Part shown: piece after piece, positions 1 through 5,925 of the stretch | How the letters are laid out: the number at the start of each line of letters is the position of its first letter | How positions within the stretch are numbered: the first letter of the stretch is position 1 | Source: an uncultured Ruminococcus sp. | Lineage (GTDB): Bacteria > Bacillota > Clostridia > Oscillospirales > Ruminococcaceae | Reading direction: 5' to 3' | DNA: 18,011 nucleotides | NCBI GenBank assembly: GCA_900543105.1 | Contig: UQQA01000038.1 | Location: 1 to 18,011, forward strand | Notes under the pieces: generated by a model | Databases searched by the model: none | Seen by the model: the letters and a program-made list of their open reading frames with translations, nothing else | What the model was told of the DNA's origin: nothing | Position numbers and translations under genes: made by a program

Positions 1-279
1 ACATCAAAGCTTATGGAAAAGCTTGCCGATGCAGATGAGGTGCTTTTCGGATATATTCAGGAAAGGATAGGTAAGCTCCACAGCACAAAGAATGAGCTTG
101 AAAAAAAGCTGATGCTTGTTGACAGACGTGTTAAGAAAATTGACATGAAACCGCTTCTTGATCCGCTCAACAGGTGGGATACGCTTACCGTTGAGGAGAA
201 AAACAATCTTGCCCGAATGATGATCGAGAAGATATACATATCGACAGAAAAGGGTGTAGATATACACTATTATTTTTAA
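1..279 (+). CDS. Large serine recombinase, C-terminal end (5' partial)
   Basis: The frame is open from base 1, so this is the end of a gene that starts outside the window. The visible part is a charged helical stretch (GYIQERIGKLHSTKNELEKK) followed by the motif TLTVEEKNNLARMMIEKIYI. That coiled coil followed by 'L..EEK...A..MI.KI.I' is the usual end of large serine recombinases of Firmicutes transposons and ICEs (TndX/TnpX type). The catalytic resolvase domain is not visible, so activity cannot be judged. The stop TAA is at 277-279. The next recognisable coding sequence, in the same frame, is the headless helicase/methylase fragment, so the element end probably lies just after this gene. The family call rests on the C-terminal motif only. 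Confidence 0.72.
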   Translation, partial: TSKLMEKLADADEVLFGYIQERIGKLHSTKNELEKKLMLVDRRVKKIDMKPLLDPLNRWDTLTVEEKNNLARMMIEKIYISTEKGVDIHYYF

Positions 280-312
280 GGATTTTTAGGCTCTCTTGTT
301 TTGGTGGGCAAC
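280..312. other. Probable element/target junction (attachment-site half)
   Basis: Between the recombinase stop at 279 and residue motif VGNPLIKK (from 304) there is no start codon with a proper ribosome binding site. The family of the downstream protein normally continues far upstream of this GNP motif. The frame is open back to the recombinase stop. I infer that the recombinase-coded element was inserted into the helicase/methylase gene at or next to GGTGGG (303-308). The exact crossover cannot be fixed without the other end. Confidence 0.4.
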
Positions 313-1401
313 CCTTTGATTAAGAAGGAGATGGAGCTTCAAGCTCTCATAAAGGACTTGAAAATGGAAAAGGCACGTTATTCCGAGCATATCTATGAAC
401 TGCAGGACAATATCCGTGTAAAAATCCCCGAAAAGCTCCGCACAAATGAGCTTGTAATACAGCATCTTCAGAAAGATTTTGATACAGCAGGCAGCACTCC
501 GAAATTTATTGACGGAGACGGTAAGGAAATTTATCCTGTAACGCTTATGGGTGATGTATATAACGACCGCAAGGAAGCAGGCACAAAGCTTAAATCGCTT
601 ATTTCTGCCAATGCAGCAAGAATAGCGGAGGGAAAGCTGTTTGAAGTCGGTGAATACCGTGGTTTAAGGTTTTCCATATTCTTTGACGCTCTTTCAAAGC
701 ACGTTAAGGCTTGCCTTGACGGTGAGAAACATCATTACTGCGACCTTAACCCCGAAACCGATGTGGGTAACATTATCCGACTGGATAACTGCATCAATAA
801 CATACAGAAAAGCATTGAAGATCTGAAAAGCTCAAATGAAACTATGAGGTCGGAGCTTAAACAGATGGAAGCTGATGTGGACAAGCCGTTCCCAAAAGCT
901 GAAGAGCTTCTGAAAGCCGAAACAGAGATTGAAGAAGTGCATCTCCAGCTGACAAAGTTTGAAATGACTGATGATACTTTGCAGAAAGAGGTTTTTGAAC
1001 GCCTTGCCGATATGTTTCCGCAGGTGCTTGAGGGTGACAGTGAATATGTGAAGTTCAATGTGCATGGCGGTGAGGATCTTCATGTGGAAATGAACGGTGA
1101 TGTCCTTACGATTTGTCAGACCTATGAGCAGAATGGTGACCTGATGTATGATCCGAGGATTGACCTCAAGGTCGATTATGATAATAAGAAGGTTATCCCG
1201 TTATCCTTTGAAAACAGCGGTATGGGAGTTTACGAGGAATACAGTTCCGAATTAACACCCGAAATTGCCAAGCAGATGAATGATGTGCTTGATTTTATGG
1301 ATAATACTATGCTTGAAAATATTGAAAAAGCAGGTTATGAGCCTGTTGAGGACGATGTTGACAGAAATAAGACTGCTCAGAGAGATGATATGAGCAGATA
1401 A
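301..1401 (+). pseudogene. C-terminal fragment of ICE helicase/methylase with DUF6908-like tail
   Basis: The 366 residues begin with VGNPLIKKEMELQ, the start of the last third of the very long SNF2/DEAD helicase-methylase proteins of Firmicutes ICEs, where a GNP.IKEKM motif is followed by a long coiled coil. A coiled coil fills roughly residues 5-60 and another residues 165-230. The end (about residues 240-345) carries ICQTYEQNGDLMYDPRIDLKVD, which resembles the DUF6908 domain (memory-based match). The methylase and helicase motifs that give these proteins their activity are absent. The only start codons are TTG/GTG at 301/304 without a ribosome binding site, or ATG 331. I therefore treat it as the 3' part of a gene cut by the recombinase element whose end lies just upstream. 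It could still be expressed as a short protein. A bidirectional terminator follows. Confidence 0.68.
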
Positions 1402-1425
1402 AGCATTAATTTAAAAATTTATAAA

Positions 1426-1461
1426 AAAGGTCGCCTGTACCGATTGGGATTGGCGACCTTT
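1426..1461. terminator. Bidirectional intrinsic terminator
   Basis: A perfect 10-bp stem, AAAGGTCGCC (1426-1435) with GGCGACCTTT (1452-1461), has a 16-base loop, with A-rich sequence before and T-rich sequence after it. It sits between two convergent genes, so it can end transcription from both sides. Confidence 0.8.
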
Positions 1462-1476
1462 AGTTTGAAAATATAA

Positions 1477-1893
1477 TTACAGATCAATAAAAGCACCGTC
1501 GGCATTGCCGTTGATAACATAGTAAGCCCTCAGACAACCGTTTTCAGCCTTGAGGTAAACATCACAGGATTTGACCTGCTTGAGAGTACCGTTTCTGTAT
1601 GCAGCCTTGCAAAGTTCAACAATATCATCATTGGTATATTCCTTGCCGCTGCTCTGGATAACGAAAGCATCGGGCTTCTTAACTTCTTCCTTTTTAGCGG
1701 CAGACTTTTTCTTGGGTGTGGACTTTGTTTCCTTAACTTCCGGAGCAGGAGCTTCAACAACAGGAACTGCCTCGGAAACAGGTGCTGATTCAACCTTTGC
1801 TTCTTCAACGGGTGCAGTTTTTTCGGCAACAGGTGCAGCAGAAACAGCAGCTGTGTTGGAAACTGCGAATTTATTTGTCTTTTTACGCTTCAT
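1477..1893 (-). CDS. DUF6465-type protein with Lys/Ala/Pro-rich N-terminus
   Basis: The 138-residue protein starts at ATG 1893, six bases downstream (minus strand) of a TCGGAGGA ribosome binding site (1901-1908). Residues 1-75 are low complexity, rich in Ala, Pro, Val, Glu and Lys with a basic patch (TPKKKSAAKKEEVKK), and are probably disordered. Residues 76-138 form a compact domain, PDAFVIQSSGKEYT to AYYVINGNADGAFIDL, that I recognise as the DUF6465 family common in Ruminococcus and relatives. Its function is unknown. The basic tail suggests nucleic-acid contact, but that is inference. No membrane segment or signal peptide is visible. It has its own consensus promoter and diverges from the gene at 2064. 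Confidence 0.75.
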   Translation of the reverse strand: MKRKKTNKFAVSNTAAVSAAPVAEKTAPVEEAKVESAPVSEAVPVVEAPAPEVKETKSTPKKKSAAKKEEVKKPDAFVIQSSGKEYTNDDIVELCKAAYRNGTLKQVKSCDVYLKAENGCLRAYYVINGNADGAFIDL

Positions 1894-1923
1894 AATATGA
1901 TCCTCCGATAGTGTTTTTCTTTT

Positions 1924-1952
1924 AGTATATCAAATATGACAGCGTTTGTCAA
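1924..1952 (-). promoter_or_regulatory. Sigma-A promoter of the DUF6465 gene
   Basis: On the minus strand TTGACA (1952-1947) and TATACT (1929-1924) are separated by exactly 17 bases, about 30 bases before the start codon at 1893. Confidence 0.8.
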
Positions 1953-1975
1953 ATTACGGCATATTGTTTGACAAA
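1945..1975. repeat. 9-bp inverted repeat over the divergent promoter region
   Basis: TTTGTCAAA (1945-1953) and its exact reverse complement TTTGACAAA (1967-1975) are centred 22 bp apart, about two helical turns. The first arm covers the -35 box of the minus-strand promoter. It could be an operator for a dimeric repressor, but TTGACA-like words also arise simply as -35 boxes. Confidence 0.4.
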
Positions 1976-1998
1976 ACAGAAAAAAGACGTGTTTTCCC

Positions 1999-2027
1999 TT
2001 GATAGAAAGCCCTGAATATGGTATAAT
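1999..2027 (+). promoter_or_regulatory. Sigma-A promoter for the 2064-4020 gene pair
   Basis: TTGATA (1999-2004) and TATAAT (2022-2027) have 17-bp spacing, 36 bases before the ATG at 2064. AAGGAG at 2045-2050 is the ribosome binding site, at a rather long spacing. Confidence 0.8.
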
Positions 2028-2063
2028 CATAAGGGAATATATTCAAGGAGAACGATATTAGAT

Positions 2064-2795
2064 ATGGAATATGCAAGCATTATTGCTGTACATAACGATA
2101 CTGTCAGCAGCGACATCTCATATAACGATCCGGTAGTTGACTACATTGTATATTGCGAGCTTGACTTTTACGGTGTGATCGAAGATGATGACGATGCCTG
2201 CGATAATATTGCCAAGAGAACATATCTCGGCAGCATTAAAGGCTACCTTATACTTACACATCTTATGGAGCTTATGGGCGAGGACGCATATATAGTATGC
2301 GACGATCACAGCGGTGAGCTTGAAATGGTTATGTCGATAATCACAAAGCAGGGACAGCGTGAACTTGATGAAGATGTGCTGTATATCACCGATGCAGATC
2401 TGCCCGATGATGTGTTCAGAACAATTATGCTTGAGCTTCCGAGCATAATTATGAGGCACTATCACAGCTATCCAGAACTTATTGTATATTATCCCGAACC
2501 TCTGCCTTATGAGAAAGAAAAATTACCTATACACAAGGCAAAGGAGCAAATGGCACAGATAATTGCAAGAGATATTATGACATCGGATAATACCGTCAGC
2601 AAGGACGGTCAGACTATACAGCTGCATCTTGACAATGAGCAGATGAACTACATTCTTGGCAGTTGGAACGAGTATAACGTTTATCCCGAATCGGCAAAGA
2701 ACAAAGCTGAGTTTGAACGCTTTGAAAATGCCGGTTTTAAAGAAATTGGGAGTACAAGACTGCTGTACAGAGTTTCTCTTTCCGATATTAGATGA
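2064..2795 (+). CDS. Conserved-looking acidic protein of unknown function
   Basis: This 243-residue soluble protein has no signal peptide or membrane segment. I do not recognise the family with certainty. It is acidic in its first half (VIEDDDDACDNIAKR around residue 38). Its last 35 residues (ESAKNKAEFERFENAGFKEIGSTRLLYR) look like the end of a GNAT acetyltransferase fold, where a helix and 'GF..ig' strand close the domain; the central GNAT acetyl-CoA loop (Q/RxxGxG/A) is not evident. A GNAT relative is therefore only a weak guess. It starts at ATG 2064 behind AAGGAG and is followed after 25 bases by the HD-GYP gene on the same strand, so the two are probably co-transcribed from the promoter at 1999-2027 and ended by the terminator at 4044. 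Confidence 0.6.
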   Translation: MEYASIIAVHNDTVSSDISYNDPVVDYIVYCELDFYGVIEDDDDACDNIAKRTYLGSIKGYLILTHLMELMGEDAYIVCDDHSGELEMVMSIITKQGQRELDEDVLYITDADLPDDVFRTIMLELPSIIMRHYHSYPELIVYYPEPLPYEKEKLPIHKAKEQMAQIIARDIMTSDNTVSKDGQTIQLHLDNEQMNYILGSWNEYNVYPESAKNKAEFERFENAGFKEIGSTRLLYRVSLSDIR

Positions 2796-2820
2796 GATGT
2801 TTTTTGAAAGGTGAAATATT

Positions 2821-4020
2821 ATGAAACTTGATGTAATGGGTCTGATAACAGCCTGTTCTTATGCTTTAGACTGTGTGGAAGCTGAATTAGCGAAGGTGAC
2901 CAACAATCATTCAAAACGTGTTGCATATATGGCGGTGTGTGTTGCGGAACAAATGAAAATAAGCGGTGAATGTCTGCAAGACCTTGCTGAATGTGCTATG
3001 CTTCATGATAATGCACTTACACAGTATATCCATGAAGAACTCCATAACGATTTAAAACAGAATGAATATAAAAAGTTAGGCATTCATTGCTCTTTAGGAG
3101 AAAAGAATATCAGAAATCTGCCGTTTCATGGCGATGTGACTAATGTTATTTTGTATCATCATGAAAATGCCGACGGAACAGGTCCTTTCGGAAAGAAATG
3201 GAATGAAGTTCCGCTGTTTGCAAGGATCATTCATATGTGTGATATAGTTGATGTATACAGCCGTCCCATAAAGTTTAGCACCGATGAATGGAAAATGGTT
3301 GTGAAATTTCTTGAAAAATCCGAAGGAACGTTGTTTGATCTTGATTGCACAGATGCCTTTTTTAAAGCTTTTTCTGAGGAGAGCTTTTCTTTACTCCGCA
3401 ATGAAACTTTAGATAATGTTTTGTCGAAAAAGTCACCTCATATCAAACAGGAACTGGATTTTTCACAGATAAAGAGCCTTGCAAAATTTTTTGCAAATAT
3501 CATCGACTATAAATCTCCGTTTACCAGCACACATTCGATCGGTGTAGCAGAAGATGCAGAAAAATTATCACGATTTATGGGATTTGATGAGGAAACCTGT
3601 CAGAAAATGTATCTTGCCGGAGCACTGCATGATATAGGAAAAGTGGGAATTGGCAACGAAATCCTTGAAAAACCCGGAAAACTTACAGATGAAGAATTCA
3701 GAACAATGAAGCATCACGCAGCATATACTTATTATATTTTATCGGGTATTGACGACTTTGAGGAAATGCGTGACTGGGCAGCGTTTCATCATGAAAGGTT
3801 GGACGGTACTGGGTATCCGTTCGGGAAAAAAGCATCGGAATTGAATGTTCAGGAACGTATTATGGCGTGTGTTGATATCTATCAGGCATTAACGGAAAGC
3901 AGACCGTATAAGCAGGGAATGTCTCACGAGAAGGCTTGCGGTATATTATCGGATATGCAAAACAGAGGCTGGCTTGATGGAGATATTGTAAAACAAGTTG
4001 ATGAATGTTTTCGTAAATAA
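2821..4020 (+). CDS. Tandem HD-GYP domain protein (probable cyclic-di-GMP phosphodiesterase)
   Basis: The 399 residues hold two HD-GYP-like domains. The C-terminal one (about 215-395) has the full signature: H270-D271 in HDIGKVGIG, HH at 299-300 in MKHHAAYTYYIL, HHERLDGTGYP at 323-333, and a late D in ACVDIYQALTESRPYK. HD-GYP enzymes hydrolyse cyclic di-GMP with a two- or three-metal centre. The N-terminal half (about 20-165) keeps a related pattern, but H62-D63 is followed by NA instead of IGK and the GYP motif reads DGTGP (118-122), so it may be a sensor or regulatory copy. There is no transmembrane or response-regulator receiver domain, so it is cytosolic. AAAGGTG at 2807-2813 supports ATG 2821. 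It follows the 2064 gene in one unit. A related signalling nucleotide cannot be excluded as the substrate. Confidence 0.85.
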   Translation: MKLDVMGLITACSYALDCVEAELAKVTNNHSKRVAYMAVCVAEQMKISGECLQDLAECAMLHDNALTQYIHEELHNDLKQNEYKKLGIHCSLGEKNIRNLPFHGDVTNVILYHHENADGTGPFGKKWNEVPLFARIIHMCDIVDVYSRPIKFSTDEWKMVVKFLEKSEGTLFDLDCTDAFFKAFSEESFSLLRNETLDNVLSKKSPHIKQELDFSQIKSLAKFFANIIDYKSPFTSTHSIGVAEDAEKLSRFMGFDEETCQKMYLAGALHDIGKVGIGNEILEKPGKLTDEEFRTMKHHAAYTYYILSGIDDFEEMRDWAAFHHERLDGTGYPFGKKASELNVQERIMACVDIYQALTESRPYKQGMSHEKACGILSDMQNRGWLDGDIVKQVDECFRK

Positions 4021-4043
4021 TTGAAATATATAATATACAACAG

Positions 4044-4080
4044 GAGCTGCATTCACATGATCTGTGAGTGCAGCTCTTTT
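4044..4080 (+). terminator. Intrinsic terminator after the HD-GYP gene
   Basis: A 14-bp stem (4044-4057 with 4063-4076, one G-U pair) closes a 5-base loop and is followed by TTTTGGTTTT. It is 24 bases after the HD-GYP stop. On the other strand it lies shortly after the XRE gene stop at 4101, so it may serve both genes. Confidence 0.85.
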
Positions 4081-4100
4081 GGTTTTGTAAGTATATTTAG

Positions 4101-4379
4101 TCAGTCCGAATTTTTATTGATAATATTATCGGGAAAAAGCGAAGCTGTCAGAAGATCGGATGGCAAAACATCGAGTGCATCGGCAATATCGAAAAGAGTT
4201 TCAAGCGAGAAACTGTTGGCGGTGTTCGGTGCTTCAATAACGCTTAACAGAGAACGGCTGATATTTGCTTTTTCCGCAAGAGTTTCCTGTGACATTCCAC
4301 GCAGTTTTCGCAGTGAAGCTATTGCTATTCCAAGCTGAATGAATCTGTCACGATTTTTGAAAGCAACCTCTTTTCTCAT
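4101..4379 (-). CDS. Small XRE-family HTH regulator
   Basis: The 92-residue protein starts at MRKEVAFKNRD. The start at 4379 is chosen because a strong ribosome binding site GGAGGGTG lies at 4393-4386 on the minus strand; the longer in-frame extension to 4475 is AT-rich and has no such site. A Cro/CI helix-turn-helix occupies roughly residues 15-70: LGIAIASLRKLRGMSQETLA (helices 1-2), EKANISRSLLSVIE (recognition helix), then LETLFDIADALDV. No second domain is present, so it is a short DNA-binding protein typical of accessory regions. It diverges from the secreted nuclease gene with about 245 bases between them, so it could regulate that gene or itself, but no matching operator pair was identified. 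Confidence 0.8.
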   Translation of the reverse strand: MRKEVAFKNRDRFIQLGIAIASLRKLRGMSQETLAEKANISRSLLSVIEAPNTANSFSLETLFDIADALDVLPSDLLTASLFPDNIINKNSD

Positions 4380-4576
4380 AAAATACACCCTCCAAAAGTT
4401 TATATACCTATTATATCTTTTATTGGGATAATATGCTGTACTATAAGTAATGCACTTGACTAACAAATAATACAATAGTATAATTATTATAACAAATGCC
4501 CGTCAAGATATACTAATCAATATTGCGGCGGTTTGTGCAAAATTTCCATATTTAGACAAATTTGACGTGCTTGTTT

Positions 4577-4585
4577 TGTTATAAT
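4577..4585 (+). promoter_or_regulatory. Extended -10 promoter of the nuclease gene
   Basis: TGTTATAAT is a TGn-extended -10 box, 40 bases before the GTG start at 4625. No good -35 exists at 16-18 bp; TTGACG at 4562 is only 12 bp away. AGGGAGG at 4611-4617 is the ribosome binding site. Confidence 0.55.
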
Positions 4586-4624
4586 TAGGTTGGTTGAATT
4601 TATTACTGTTAGGGAGGACTTTTT

Positions 4625-5662
4625 GTGAAAAAGAAGAATGTATTTCTATGTTTGCTTATGGCATTGAGCCTTGTGTGCAATCTGTCGGTGTTGTCTGCAT
4701 CGGCGGCATCGCAGAAAGAAAAAATCACGCTTAATAATCTGCCTGCATATTCGGAAGAAGCTTATGTTGAGCTGAATGATAATGTTCCGAGCTTCAGCAA
4801 AAAGGATATGACTACAAAGGCGTTTGAAAAATACAGCGAGCTTGACGATCTCGGTCGGTGCGGTGCAGCTTATGCCAATGTATGCAGGGAAACCATGCCC
4901 ACCGAAGAGAGGGGCAATATCGGAATGATAAAGCCTTCGGGCTGGCAAACAGTCAAGTATGACAACGTTGACGGAAAGTATCTGTATAATCGCTGTCATC
5001 TTATCGGCTATCAGCTTACAGCCGAAAATGCAAATGAGAAGAACCTTATCACGGGAACAAGGTATCTTAATGTTGAGGGTATGCTGCCGTTTGAAAATCT
5101 GGTAGCGGACTATGTTGAAGAAACCGATAATCACGTTTTGTATCGTGTAACACCAATATTCAAGGGGGATAATCTGCTTGCAAGCGGTGTGCAGATTGAG
5201 GCTTACTCCGTTGAGGACAAGGGAAAAGGTGTATCATTCAATGTTTATTGCTACAATGTTCAGCCGGGGATAACGATCGACTATACGAACGGTGACAGCA
5301 AGCTTTCTGACGGCACTATTGCTTCAATCACGCTTAACTATACCAAATATGCTCTTGAAGTCGGACAGTCCAAAACACTTGTTGCAGTAACCTCACCCGA
5401 ATCAGCTGTAAAGTCTGTGACCTGGTATTCGAGCAACAATAAAATCGCAACAGTTAGTAAGAACGGCAAAGTCACAGCGGTAAAGGCAGGAACGGTCACA
5501 ATTACGGCAAAGACGTCTAACGGACTGAAAGCGACCTGCAAGGTTACAGTCAAAGAAAAATCCGATACAACTGTTATAAACAGCTCAGCTAATGGGAAAT
5601 ATAACCTACGTTCTCAACACAAATACGAAGAAATTTCATCTTCCGAGCTGTTCGAGCGTTAA
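4625..5662 (+). CDS. Secreted DNA/RNA non-specific endonuclease with Ig-like domain, C-terminus frameshifted
   Basis: The gene starts at GTG 4625, seven bases after AGGGAGG. Residues 1-27 are a signal peptide (KKK, hydrophobic core, cleavage near SASA), so the product is exported. Residues 45-215 are a beta-beta-alpha-metal nuclease domain of the EndA/NucA type: YNRCHLIGYQL (121-131), with H125 as the expected catalytic His in the DRGH-like motif, followed by the metal-binding Asn region ANEKNLITGTRYLN. Residues about 232-310 form a bacterial Ig-like (Big_2) domain with VTWYSSNNKIATVSKNGKV. The frame then ends in an unnatural tail (YNLRSQHKYEEIS to LFER). The expected Cys-rich end lies in the +1 frame just downstream, so the gene has lost or gained a base near 5580-5600. 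The nuclease domain is intact, so the protein may still work in nutrient release or DNA scavenging outside the cell. Confidence 0.85.
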   Translation: MKKKNVFLCLLMALSLVCNLSVLSASAASQKEKITLNNLPAYSEEAYVELNDNVPSFSKKDMTTKAFEKYSELDDLGRCGAAYANVCRETMPTEERGNIGMIKPSGWQTVKYDNVDGKYLYNRCHLIGYQLTAENANEKNLITGTRYLNVEGMLPFENLVADYVEETDNHVLYRVTPIFKGDNLLASGVQIEAYSVEDKGKGVSFNVYCYNVQPGITIDYTNGDSKLSDGTIASITLNYTKYALEVGQSKTLVAVTSPESAVKSVTWYSSNNKIATVSKNGKVTAVKAGTVTITAKTSNGLKATCKVTVKEKSDTTVINSSANGKYNLRSQHKYEEISSSELFER

Positions 5663-5756
5663 GGATATTAAAGATAAGAATAAGCAGGAAGTCACTTGCT
5701 CCCGTGATGAGGTTATTGATATGGGGTATGTGCCTTGTAAACGCTGCAATCCATAA
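5580..5756 (+). pseudogene. Displaced Cys-rich C-terminal domain of the nuclease
   Basis: In the frame +1 to the nuclease, bases 5592-5756 read MGNITYVLNTNTKKFHLPSC, then a lysine-rich linker, and end in MGYVPCKRCNP. The pattern FHxPSC...GYxPCxxCxP is the common C-terminal metal-ribbon-like domain of clostridial nucleases and nuclease-like secreted proteins; it resembles the four-Cys Ada metal-binding type. The frame is closed upstream by TAA at 5577-5579. Its good conservation despite the wrong frame suggests a recent single-base change, a sequencing error or recoding. It has no start of its own that looks usable. Confidence 0.75.
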
Positions 5757-5791
5757 AAAGTAATGTTTAAAATGTGATTTTGTTACAAATG

Positions 5792-5819
5792 GCCAAAATG
5801 ACCCTGTGGTTATTTTGGC
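5792..5819 (+). terminator. Hairpin after the nuclease gene, possible terminator
   Basis: GCCAAAATGACC (5792-5803) pairs with GGTTATTTTGGC (5808-5819) with one G-U pair and a 4-base loop, 36 bases after the displaced stop. There is no clean T run after it, so termination would be weak. Confidence 0.5.
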
Positions 5820-5823
5820 TATT

Positions 5824-5862
5824 ATGTCAATGATTGACATATAATGTTGATTATGATATAAT
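5824..5862 (+). promoter_or_regulatory. Promoter of the type I restriction operon with palindromic -35
   Basis: TTGACA (5834-5839) and TATAAT (5857-5862) are both perfect, with 17-bp spacing and a TGA extension before the -10. The -35 forms one arm of the palindrome ATGTCAA-tga-TTGACAT (5824-5840), a plausible repressor site. The ATG of hsdM is 63 bases downstream, with AAGGGAG at 5911-5917. Confidence 0.85.
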
Positions 5863-5925
5863 AAATTGTAATAATGGATTTTAGTCCGATAAAACGAAGC
5901 AGTTTAATAAAAGGGAGTAACTGTT

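Noticed and set aside
1571..1900. Open frame of 109 codons on the plus strand
   Set aside because: It is antisense to the DUF6465 gene, with low-complexity translation caused by the Ala/Pro-rich region and no ribosome binding site.
4380..4475. N-terminal extension of the XRE protein
   Set aside because: AT-rich, not XRE-like, and the GGAGGGTG site marks ATG 4379 as the start.
4562..4585. TTGACG and TATAAT upstream of the nuclease as a full promoter
   Set aside because: The spacing is only 12 bp; the extended -10 box alone is the better explanation.
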